From Catenaria anguillulae PL171 (lineage: Eukaryota > Blastocladiomycota > Blastocladiomycetes > Blastocladiales > Catenariaceae): DNA of 64,000 bases. Where the stretch lies: positions 1-64,000 of the forward strand of contig MCFL01000126.1 in NCBI GenBank assembly GCA_002102555.1, in the 5' to 3' direction. Under the pieces are notes generated by a model that did not search any database, was not told the DNA's origin, and saw nothing but the letters and a program-made list of their open reading frames with translations. The position numbers were made by a program, and so were the translations under genes. Position 1 is the first letter of the stretch. Each line of letters begins with the position of its first letter. This document shows positions 55,147 to 64,000 of this stretch, in pieces.

Positions 55147-55155
55147 ATACCCTGG
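55147..55155 (-). repeat. Candidate right terminal inverted repeat of the transposon
   Basis: ATACCCTGG, the inverse of 50953-50961. It lies only 53 bases upstream of the transposase start codon. Confidence 0.3.
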
Positions 55156-55812
55156 TTTTCATAGCAGACGTGGCCAGGCGTGAGCCAGGCTCAGGCGGAG
55201 CGGAGGGTTCAGCAGCGCATTTATACTGTCACGAGCGGCAAGTCCATTCTTGTGCACTGGTACATTGTCCGAGTCGAATCTTTCTGAATGCTCCATGATC
55301 GAGGTAGATTTACCATGCCCGGAGCCGCTGACGTCATGCATGAGTGGCGATGCACATCAAACTGCGCATGAGGATGCGGTGCCGGTCCATTTCATGTACG
55401 TATGCCTGCAAGACCCCATTGAAACAGTGCGCCCGTATATTTGTCACATGTAACGGACGAAATGCTGGACTAAATCTCCTCATTTGTCGGTATCGCGTCA
55501 AATTGCCCACAATTGCCTCAAATGTTCGCACCTTCCACGCTTCTTTCGCGTTGCATAGAACAGTCACCGCATGCGTGTCGCGTGCACTTCGGTTGTCCGC
55601 AAGCTCACTTTCGTTTTATTACGCTGCAAACGGTCGGCAAGGCCCATGCGCCATGTATGTCGGAAACGTTTTCGTTGCACCTGAGAGAAACCGAAGCAAA
55701 AGATACAAATGGTCCCCCCCCCCCCCCGCAACATTCACCGCCCAACGGTTTCATGGATTCTGAGTTCAGTAGCCACCATCGCAATTCCTGCTCACGACCA
55801 CCGTCTAAAACA
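55156..55812. other. Region between the transposon and the next gene
   Basis: It contains a C-rich homopolymer of about 12 at 55717-55728 that could destabilise sequencing or replication. The open frame runs upstream of the chosen start at 55813 but has no protein-like features. It should hold the promoter of the next gene. Confidence 0.4.
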
Positions 55813-57601
55813 ATGGATCGCATGAATAGTTTCTTGGCTGCCTTCGGTCAGCTCTCCGACGCCGAACGCCAACAGCTGTTCGCCCAATTCAGCCCTCCGC
55901 AGACATCCCAGCTGTCGTCGGATCCCATCGGCCTCGAGCCGGCAGCACTCGCTTCGTCTCCTTTCAGCACTGCGCTCGACCACTCGTCCCCAGCCCTACT
56001 TTCGTCCCCTCTCAACCATACCGCGCGCTATTCGTCGCCCACAACTCGCATCTCGACGCCTGCCACGACACCCTCAGTGCAGCAACAAGTCACGGCACCT
56101 CTCTTAGAGCTTATTCCCAGGACCCCTGGCCCTCGCCCAGCTACTCTTCGTCCCGCGCCTCGCTCGGCCGCGTCCGTTGGTAATCCAACTGTCACCGCGC
56201 GGCCTTCCATCGCCCACCCCAATGTCACCATGCAGTCTGAGGCTGTGGATGTGACCGCAACACACACGCCCGCTCCACAACCGAAGCCAGGCCGCAAGTT
56301 CTCCAATCTTAGCGACGCGATTGCCACCATGACGCCAGATCAGGTCAATCAAGCCGTTCAGTCGTCCAAGCGCTCCCTGGAAGAGGTGCAAATGCCGCCT
56401 GCGCCTGTCAAGAAGTCGCGGAAGAACGAGCCCGAGTTTGATGGCGACATCGTCATCGATAAGAAAGAGGCCAGCAAGTGGGATGGTGACGTGTCCAGGC
56501 ACATCCGCGCCCGGCTCGTTGCTATGCTCCCAACGGACTTCAACTCGGCGGTGCGGGTCCTGTATGCGGTGTCTGGTGTCAAGGAAGGGTACTTGACCCT
56601 GACAAAGGTATGTATTACTGCCACACTCTTCCAGTTTGGTTTATCATTCATCCACTCATGTGTAACTGCACTTGCACAGTACCTCACGTTGCTCGAACGA
56701 GCCAAGGTGGCATTGCAAGCCCGCAAGGTCTCTGCCGCCCAATCCGCCCTGGCTCAGAAGGAATTGCTGCCCGGGGCTGAGGCGCTCATTAACGACCTGG
56801 ATGGCGCCAGCTGCGCCACCGATTCTGTTTTCCTCAAGTTCTCTGCGGCCCGAGACGACTGGGCCACTATCGCCATGGTCTCCTGGGATGACAAGGATGG
56901 TGCACAAGTTGCCACCGCTCGGCCAATCTTTGTGCAGTATGTGGCCAACATCGTCACACACAGGAGTGCGTTCCATAAGCTTATCCTCATGCTTCTCTAA
57001 TTGGTGACTAATCTCGATGGGCACATGATTCAGCTGCCAAGTTGGCCGAGTCGATGTCGGCACAGCTTATCGCTGCGAACAAATTGGCCAACGTCTCGCA
57101 AGCCGCGTACGTCCCGTCCCCTCTCGTCCAAGATCGCCTCCCGCAGATTTTGGCCACGTGTGTAGTGATGGTATGTCTGCATTTGCACGTCATACTGATT
57201 GCCAGTGTTTAGCTTGCTCATTTTCGTACCTCACTTTTCTTGTTTGCCAGTTTTTGTCCGGCTTCAAGCAATCACTCCCCATGTTGTCCACGCTCCGCAA
57301 CATGTGGGATGGGACGAAGCATGGCGACACCAAGACTGCCGCAATCGCAGCGTACTTTGCGGCAAACCCGTCCGACCCCGTGCTGGACGCATTGGTGGAT
57401 GGTTTGCGCCCGCATTTCGTCCTTCTCGACGCCAATGCCACAGCAGTTTGTGCGTGGCAAGGGTCAGCGGCGGTTGAGCAAGGGCAAGGGCAGGGGCAAG
57501 GGCAAGTGCAGGGGCAAGGGCAAGTGCAGGGGCAAGGGCAGCAAGGGCGAGGGCAGGTGGATGGAGAGCAGGCGGCGGGTGCGGTGGGTGACGAGGAGTG
57601 A
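55813..57601 (+). CDS. Unknown protein with disordered N-terminus and Gly-Gln repeat tail
   Basis: Four phase-consistent exons, 55813-56607, 56680-56965, 57034-57170 and 57251-57601, giving 522 residues. It starts MDRMNSFLAAFGQLSDAER, followed by about 180 Pro/Ser/Thr-rich residues and a likely nuclear signal (PVKKSRKNEPEFD). The ordered part begins IDKKEASKWDGDVSRHIRAR and continues LTLLERAKVALQARKVSAAQ, FSAARDDWATIAMVSWDDKD and FLSGFKQSLPMLSTLRNMWD. The C-terminus is a GQGQGQVQGQ repeat. I do not recognise the family. Intron 1 (56608-56679) is 72 nt, has no stop and keeps the frame, so its retention would add 24 residues. Intron 2 uses a GTGCGT donor inside HRS. Confidence 0.6.
57474..57557. 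repeat. Minisatellite of GGGGCAAGGGCA-like units
   Basis: Imperfect tandem units of 12 bases, GGGGCAAGGGCA with variants, encode the GQGQ/VQGQ tail of the unknown protein. In frame. Confidence 0.85.
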
Positions 57602-58723
57602 AGTAATGGTCTGATCGTTTGGTGTTTTGTGTGTTTCTGTTCAATATTGTATTTATATTGTGTATTGTACGATTAATGAATTTTGTGTCCTTTATAACCA
57701 AAGCTCGCATTGATTGGGGTTGCATGATCGGATGAAGTTACCAAGAATTTTGAGGGATTCGCTTGGTTACATTGGTAGAAATGAGTGGGCATTCTCAACA
57801 AATTGGAGAGAATCGTCCCGGATGGGTCACAGGCCACGATGCATAATGACCTGCTATTGCTTCGAATCCCAAACAATTGTTGATGTCACATTCGGCCCCA
57901 TTGCGGACAATTCCTGCCGATGCCACCAAAAAAAAGACATTGAACAGAATGTCACAGCATTGTCGTGAATCTATGATCGATCGCCACATTAGCTGCTATT
58001 GTGCGACATGGCGCTCAATTGCGCCGAATGCTTGCCTAACCCGATTCCCGATGCATGAATACTCCCTTATGCTCGCCGCGACAGTACACTTTGCCACAAA
58101 GGTCCAAATGGTCAATCGCATTAATGACGAGACAAGGACGAGAACCACAAAGAGGAAGACAAGGTGGGCGGGTCATAAAAGATTGCAGAGAGAAAGCGTG
58201 GTGGGTGGGGGGGGGGGCAACTGTACAAACATTCGACATGGGCAAACAAACAAAAGCAAAGTCCAAGGTGGGCACACAACCAACGGAAAAGAAAAATGAG
58301 GGGGAAAAAACGACAAAATTGCCAAGTGACAAGATGATCCAAGTGTTGGCGGCGGCGTCAAGCAACAGCGGGCAGCACGGCGACAGATATCAATGCGTGG
58401 AGGGAAGAGAGGTGTGCGTATGCGGGCAGAGTGGAAGGAGAAACGAGCAAGTCAGTCTTTAGAAAAAGCAGGAGAGAAGAACGAAAATCAAGTGCAGGCT
58501 GTCGGATGGAGGAAGAAAACCGGATTGAGATCGGCGCAGGGTAAAAAGTATACACGGAGAGCTGGCTGGGGTTTGGGAAAGCGGGCGGGAATAATAAATA
58601 ATGAATAAATAGATGAGGGGGAGTGGTGGAGAAGGCAGGGAATCACGCAAACAGCCAAGATAAAGCTCATGCAGCAGCTACTCCTGACAACGACTGCTGC
58701 TGTCCCTGCTGCGACTGTGCTTG
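57602..58723. other. Convergent intergenic region
   Basis: It lies between the 3' ends of the unknown gene (plus) and CHK1 (minus). AT-rich from 57640 to 58000. A G-rich run of about 10 lies near 58206-58216. No gene is seen. Confidence 0.45.
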
Positions 58724-60660
58724 CTACTGCTGTTGCTGTGACCACCCGACGCCATCCCCACCATGCGCGGCCGCTGCGCCTCCGCCGCCCGTTACCACCA
58801 ATCTGGCCACCTCCGGATCCGACATGATGCACTTGAAGAATTTCTTGAACTCGAGCGGATCGCCCTTGCGCCGCATAAACAACACAAGCCAGATATCCCT
58901 TGTTGGGCCGACGGCCTGGATGCGAATGTCGCCCGACAGTCGGCACCGCCGTGAATCCACCGTGGTAAATGCCAAATGACATGTGGAATCTTCGTCGACT
59001 TGAAGGGTTGAGCACTTTGTGACAAAGCGATGAAGGGAGTTTGCCAGTGCTGCGTGCAACACGGGCGGGGGCTGTTGCGTAAAGAAGCGCGTGAGGCGGG
59101 TGGAAGGCGAGAACTCGGACCCGAGTGCGCCAGCGGCCGTGGTGGCCGTGCCGCCCACGTGAAACTGTTGCGACGCAGGAACTTGTTGCGAGTGCGGATG
59201 GTGCTGCTGCGACATGCTGCCGACAATGTGTGTGGCCACGACGGGCTGTGAGAACCAGGCAATGGGATCGTGGGCGCCCAAACTTGTAGCATCGCCCGTG
59301 GCCGCAGATGATGGATGTACATGCGTGCCGAGCGAAATGTCGTCGGGTTGCGAAAAGGATACAAAGTATGGTGCGTTGGCCACAACGCCCGCCGAATCCA
59401 AATCCTCGCCCGCACTTTCCAACCGTGCCTTGAGCTTGTCCATGAGCAGTGGGACATCACAGCACCGTCCATCATCGCCGTACAATCGGTTGGCCTGCGT
59501 TGTCCAAGGGTCCGTGGCCACCTTTGCAAGCCGCATGCGCAGTGGTGGTAGATGTAACATGCCGAGAATCAGCCTGCGCGCCTCTGGGTCCATGGTTTGC
59601 CATGCGCCCTGCAGCTGGCAGTCGTTGTTGTAGTGCGCGGCAACAAACTGGATAAATTCGGGACTGTTTGTTGTGGGCTCGTCCCAAAGCGAGCACCCAT
59701 TGAGTAGGACGTAAAGGATGACGCCCATGGACCAGACGTCGGCAAGCTCGCCATCGTATTTGCATTGGGCGACTTCGGGTGCCAGGTACGGTGGCGACCC
59801 GCAGGGCGTTGTGAGGACCCGGCGCTTGTTTTTGTACTTGTAGACGGTGGCCAGGCCAAAATCGCTGAGTTTGAGGTTGCCTTGTTCGTCGAGAAGCATG
59901 TTCTAAGTGATTGTTCATGACTCAATGAGTAAGTGAGTGTGACCCAAAGGTGGGACATGAAAGCAACATACTTCGGGTTTCAGGTCGCGATGTGCGACGC
60001 CTCGAGAGTGCAGGTAAACGGCGGCATTAACGAGTTGACGAAAGTAGAAATGCGAGAGTTCTTCATCGAGTCCAACGTCGGGAACTGTGAACCAGAAAAG
60101 ATGGATTAATTCCCTCGCATAAAGCAAAAAGTGAGGAAAAGAAGACAGTACCAATTTTGTCAAACAGCTCGCCACCGGCGGCTAGCTCCATCATCAAAAA
60201 CACAAACCTTGAATCCTCGTAATGATCGTACAGCCGAATGACATTGTGATGGTTAAGTGCCTTGTGAATGTCGAGCTCCTTTTTCATGCGCTTGATGGTG
60301 GACACGGGGACATAGTGTTTCCCGTCATCGGCAAGCTGCAGGGTTTCCTTGCCCATGATTTTCACGGCAATGCGTTCCATCGTCATTGGGTTGACAGCAA
60401 TTTTGACTCTGGAGTATTTGTGTGTGTGTCAAAGTGAGTGGGGGAAAGTAACTGGAAGGAAGGCCAACACTAATCGATGGAAATACGCACTTGCCGTAGG
60501 TGCCCTCGCCAATGGTTTCCTTGAGGGCAAAACCTCGGACCATGGCGCCATGCAAGGTTCCTTGGAAGGGGATGCTCGAGTCTGGGAGCAGTTGGCTGCC
60601 ACTGCCGCTTTGTTCGAGCTGCTGCGGGTCGGTTTGCGTGTCGGAGTACAGGTGCGCCAT
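58724..60660 (-). CDS. CHK1: Chk1 DNA-damage checkpoint kinase
   Basis: Exons 60660-60491, 60408-60152, 60084-59972 and 59902-58724, all in phase, giving 572 residues. Kinase motifs in order: IGEGTYGKV (Gly loop), IAVKIMG (Lys), [35 protein letters not shown] (catalytic loop), LKLSDFGLA (DFG), [14 protein letters not shown] and [14 protein letters not shown]-terminal features are Chk1-specific: two F-SQP motifs (VSFSQPDD and WFSQPVV) and a kinase-associated domain ([47 protein letters not shown]). Chk1 relays ATR signals from stalled forks to Cdc25 and Wee1. Two or three SQ sites in the linker fit ATR targeting. It ends in a Gln tract. It is head to head with the BLOC1S1-like gene. Confidence 0.92.
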
Positions 60661-61184
60661 ACTGATGGTAGATCTCGTTGCGATGGATTGATTTGGATGT
60701 GGCGCAAGATACAAATAAGGAATGAACCAATCGAGGGAATGGAGACAGTAACACTTAAGGCTGAGTTGAAGATGTATCTTGTGGGCGGTGCGGTGTGTAC
60801 GAGGCGAGGTGAGTGGGAACGTTGCAGTTGGTGGGATTGAAGCGGTATTCGGCTGCCAAAGAGAAGAAGGGGTGGTTGAGGGGGAGCCGATCACGCAGGA
60901 GACTGCTTTGGCGGCAAGGTCGGCGGATGAGAGGGGTCGGCAGCCTTGTGCAATGGGATGTGAGAGAGAGTTCGGAATGAATGCAGCGGGTGCCTTTGGT
61001 GGAATGCATGGATCCATTCATTGTCTCGCGGGGATTGATCTCTTTATAACTTTCACAAATGACTCTACTCTTTGGCGCCAAAAGTGATCGACACCGAGCC
61101 GAACGCCAACACGAAGTCCATCAACCGACTCTTGGCCACGTTCGACCATAAAGCATTATAAACATTAAGACATTCCATTACACC
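60661..61184. promoter_or_regulatory. Divergent promoter between CHK1 and the BLOC1S1-like gene
   Basis: 524 bases between the two start codons. A TATAA-like sequence (CTTTATAAC) lies at about 61040 and an AT-rich AAGCATTATAAACATTAAG stretch immediately precedes the BLOC1S1 start. No specific binding site is claimed. Confidence 0.45.
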
Positions 61185-61831
61185 ATGTCACTGCAAGCCC
61201 TGTATCAGCAACGCCAGCGTGAGCGTGGTGATGAGTCGAAAAATCTCGGTACGCCTCGCTTTCCACCGCCACCGTGTCAACACCTTCAGCATGGAGAGCC
61301 AGCAAGCACAAGTGGACCAGAACACGTGGCCGAAGCATGCTCCAACCCGAATGGGATGACACTTGGTCATAGAAGTATTTACTTATGATCATACATCGCC
61401 ATGATGGCGCACATACAGACGCTGCGTGGAAACAAGCTGGTGCTGCCTTTACCAACGCGGCCCTCGGTGCCCACGCGCACGTCACGGCGAGCTGTGCCCC
61501 ATTGAAGAACAACCAGGCCGAAGTATTGGCCGTCACGCAGGTCGTTCGGCAGCAGATTCAAGAGCTCGATTCGTGCGTCACGGCATGGACGGGGCTGCTG
61601 AGCGAGATCAATCAGGTGTTTATGGAGCTGGGCGATTTGGAGCATTACGCGGCCGTGATTGCACGACAAGCGCTTGTGGTCGAGTCGGTTGTGGAGACCA
61701 TTGTGGACCGCAGGCAACACGGGCACGGGCACGGTCACAGTCACAGTGACAGTTGCAGTCGCAGTCAGGGTGACCAAGCAGAAGGGCAGCAAGAGCCGCC
61801 CCCTGCAGCTGGCAACTTGAATGTACAATGA
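61185..61831 (+). CDS. BLOC-1 subunit 1 (BLOS1/GCN5L1)-like protein
   Basis: Exons 61185-61248 and 61419-61831 join in phase 1 across a 170-nt intron (donor GTACGC, acceptor CATACAG), giving 158 residues. It starts MSLQALYQQRQRERGDESKN, joins to DAAWKQAGAAFTNAALGAH, and continues LDSCVTAWTGLLSEINQVFM, then ELGDLEHYAAVIARQ. The E-L/I-G-D-x-E-x-x-A block after a helical region is the hallmark of BLOC1S1, a component of BLOC-1 and BORC that acts on endosomes and lysosomes/vacuoles. The His/Gly/Ser-rich tail (HGHGHGHSHSDS) is unusual for the family and could bind metal. The overall length is slightly above the animal protein because of that tail. Confidence 0.72.
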
Positions 61832-62511
61832 ATGAATATGAATACACCAGGAATCCATTCACTTGGAGGAACATATACCTTTGTATGATGTTTAGGTCGA
61901 TCGCGCTTGCAGAAACGCACGAGGCCGGTCGTTGGATTCGCCATCAAGGATTTGATTAATTGTAACATATTTTTTAATGAATGGACGGCCGTTGAATCCA
62001 AAGTGACGCTCAGCATCTTCGCCACTGCAAGCAACTCTTGACTGCCATCGCCACACATCTCGCCTTGCCCTTGCCGGCTCCTTGTTGGCACTTTCACTCC
62101 TCCAGTCACCATCGGCCACTGTGTTGCCGCCCATCCCCACCCGGCCCCCCATCGCGCTCAACACCAACCCACCGCCACACGCACACCCACACGCACATCT
62201 CGCACACATACCAACCACCACTTCGTACAACCACGGCCCTTTTGCATCTCGACTGCACTGCCTCGGCCGTCCATTCCTTTTGCTTGATTGCTTGATTGCT
62301 TGCTTCCATAGCGAGGTTGCCTTCTGCCGCGGCTGCTCTGCCCACACCTCGCCACTGGCCTTGTTCTGCTGCCTTGTCTTTTTCGGGCCAATCCACTCCA
62401 GTCCATGCCCGTGCTCTGTGCCCGTGGCTACCTGGATCCCTCAAACACCACATTCAACGCCAACGTCGCTCCGTTTTCTGCGCTCCTTCATCCGCATCAA
62501 GTTGATTCACC
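61832..62511. other. Promoter region of the LisH gene
   Basis: It holds the end of the BLOC1S1 transcript and a C-rich 5' leader with repeated CACACGCACACC-like sequence near 62160-62210. Open frames through it are probably leader sequence. Confidence 0.4.
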
Positions 62512-64000
62512 ATGGACGGCGATCGCATGTATGTCCGTTGCACTTCTCCAAGCTTTGCATGTTAATCCCAAGTAACTGGATGTTCCATCACAGGCTCAAC
62601 CTCTACATCTTCGACTACTGTCGAAAGCGCAACTACACGGCCACCGCCCTGTGCTTTTACAACGAAGTCCTTGCCTCGGACCCGGCCTCCTCATCCGCCG
62701 CCCATCCACCGGCCGACACGGCCAGCAATCCCGGCGGCACTCCCGCGGCCGGCACACACCCGCGCGTCTCTGAATTCTCGCAAATTCCGCCCGTATCCAT
62801 TCCCATCGACTCGCCCGATGGCGGATTCCTTTACGAATGGTGGACCGTGTTTTGGGACATGTTCAAGGCACGCACAATGTCGGGGGGATCCAGAGAGGCC
62901 TTGGTTTTCTTTGAGGTGTGTTGTTTGCACACTACTTGTGTCAGTTTCGTGTCCTTGTGATATGATCTCACCCTGCTTGCTGTTCAGCATCAAACGAAAA
63001 AGGCCCAGCTCGAAAAGGAGCAGCGTTTGTTGCAGCTCCAGATGCAGTCGCAGGCAGCCATGAGCGGTGCCAACGGCGGGTCCATGCCGGGTCAACCAGG
63101 TATTCCTTGTCATGATGCTTTTCCTTGGCGCTCCCATTGTGCAACCGACATCTGACTCGACACCCTATCCATTTCATTATCCATAGGCAGCCTCGCAGGC
63201 ACCCCGCCCAACGCCCACGTCCCCATGCCAGGCATGCCCGCGAACGCCGCAGCCGCCATGCAACAGCAACACCAACACGCAATGGCCGCTCAAGCACACG
63301 CGCAGCAAATGGCCATGACGCGCGCGCAATCCGTCATGTCGAATGCGGGCGGCAACCCTCCCACGCCTGCGCAAATGCCCATGCACCTCATCAACGGCCA
63401 AGTCCAACAACAGGCCACGGGTGGCGCCGGCGGAGGTAATCCGGGCCAAGTCATCATGCGGCCCGACGGCACGCTTGCCATCCAGCAGCAAGCGGGTGCA
63501 CCGGCGGCCGTGCAAGGTTCCGGCATGTATGCCCCCGGGGCAACCCCGGGACCCATGACCCCGCAGACCATGGCGCATCCGCTGCCGATCCAGGCACAGT
63601 TGCAGCAGCAGCAGCAGCCCGCACCGGATACTGCGAGCGGCAACTCGCAATCTGCAGGCGGCGCCATCAATTCGTCAGCCGTCATTTCCCCGCAGCTGCA
63701 GACGGCCTTGTTCACGCAAGCAATGACCGAACTTGGCTTCAATGGCCGCGACACAAAGACCTTGACGGATGACGAAAAGTCCCGTGTGCTGGCCAATATG
63801 CAGGCCAGGTTGAGCAAGTTGACGGCCAGCGGCACGCCATTGAGCGTCTTGAATCAGCAAGTGATTGGTGCGCAGCAGCAGCAAGGAGGGGTGCGGCCAC
63901 AGATGCAAGGTGGGCCCGGGCAGATGCAGCAGCCGCAGATGCAAATGCAAATGCAGCAGCAACAACAACAGCAGCAAATGCAAATGCAGATGCAGATGCA
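62512..64000 (+). CDS. LisH-domain transcriptional regulator (Flo8/SSBP-like), truncated by window end
   Basis: Exons 62512-62528, 62594-62915, 62988-63099 and 63187 onward, all in phase; the 3' end lies beyond 64000. The spliced start is MDGDRM then LNLYIFDYCRKRNYTATALC, a LisH dimerisation motif. PIDSPDGGFLYEWWTVFWDM then FKA is the conserved extension shared by fungal Flo8/Som1 and animal SSBP proteins. A short basic coiled segment (KKAQLEKEQRLLQLQMQ) follows, and then a long Gln/Met/Ala/Pro-rich region with CAG/CAA runs, typical of coactivator tails. Such proteins act downstream of cAMP/PKA in fungi to control adhesion and morphogenesis; that role is inferred here. The ATG at 62512 has a good CACC context. 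Exon 1 is only 17 nt. Confidence 0.8.
63925..64000. repeat. CAG/CAA/ATG repeat tract encoding poly-Gln/Met
   Basis: Runs of CAG, CAA and ATG codons at the window edge encode QMQMQMQQQQQQQQ-type sequence in the LisH gene. Confidence 0.85.

Larger units (their letters stand above)
50953..55155 (-). mobile_element. Plavaka-like (CACTA/KDZ-related) DNA transposon, boundaries tentative
   Basis: About 4.2 kb consisting almost entirely of one intact transposase gene bounded by a 9-bp inverted repeat. The coding DNA is visibly less GC-rich than the neighbouring Trs120 and POT genes, as expected for a mobile element. The ends rest only on the short repeat, so the true element could be larger. Confidence 0.5.

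Noticed and set aside
1-64000. CRISPR arrays, bacterial operons or prophage features
   Set aside because: No direct-repeat/spacer pattern and no bacterial gene organisation; the window is eukaryotic with spliceosomal introns.

Overview
The window is nuclear DNA of a fungus. Most coding regions are GC-rich and carry one to nine short spliceosomal introns, mostly 54-100 nt, with GTATGT, GTGCGT or GTCCGT donors, CTAAC- or CTGAC-like branch sites and pyrimidine-rich AG acceptors. The proteins are eukaryotic and fungal in character: Chk1, proteasome alpha3, eS10, Trs120, Ulp2/SENP, Iwr1, a Flo8-like LisH factor and a POT peptide carrier. Animal-like versions of WRAP53/TCAB1, SWS1/ZSWIM7 and BLOC-1 subunit 1 hint at an early-diverging lineage (Blastocladiomycota or Chytridiomycota), but that placement is inference. 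I see no bacterial features, CRISPR arrays, rRNA or convincing tRNA genes.

Layout. 1-9.4 kb: an F-box/LRR-like gene and a DysF-domain gene on minus, then a spliced single-pass membrane protein on plus. 10-12.1 kb: arginyl-tRNA synthetase with a possible mitochondrial leader. 12.1-13.6 kb: no gene. 13.6-18.8 kb: a tandem duplication of an unknown gene, each copy with a 13-nt microexon, flanking an unresolved minus-strand region at 15.1-17.1 kb. 19.2-26.7 kb: Iwr1 and a large SENP6/7-type SUMO protease. 27.2-30 kb: eS10 and a DUF2462 protein head to head, then SWS1. 30.3-35 kb: a 1,550-residue coiled-coil protein. 35.2-37.6 kb: two tandem GNAT acetyltransferases. 38.1-39.2 kb: an SP-K-repeat basic protein. 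40.9-42.1 kb: proteasome alpha3. 43.1-45.1 kb: POT carrier. 45.5-50.9 kb: divergent WRAP53 and Trs120. 51.0-55.2 kb: an intact ten-exon Plavaka-like transposase, probably a whole DNA transposon. 55.8-57.6 kb: unknown gene. 58.7-61.8 kb: Chk1 and BLOC1S1, divergent. 62.5-64 kb: a LisH regulator running off the window.

Most genes are unrelated housekeeping genes. Two links are functional: Chk1 and SWS1 both serve the DNA damage response, and Ulp2 and the proteasome both serve protein turnover. The accessory material is the transposon, the tandem duplication, the paired acetyltransferases and several introns that are multiples of three without stops. Exon coordinates are my own reading of splice sites and phases. 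They agree internally but are not supported by transcripts.
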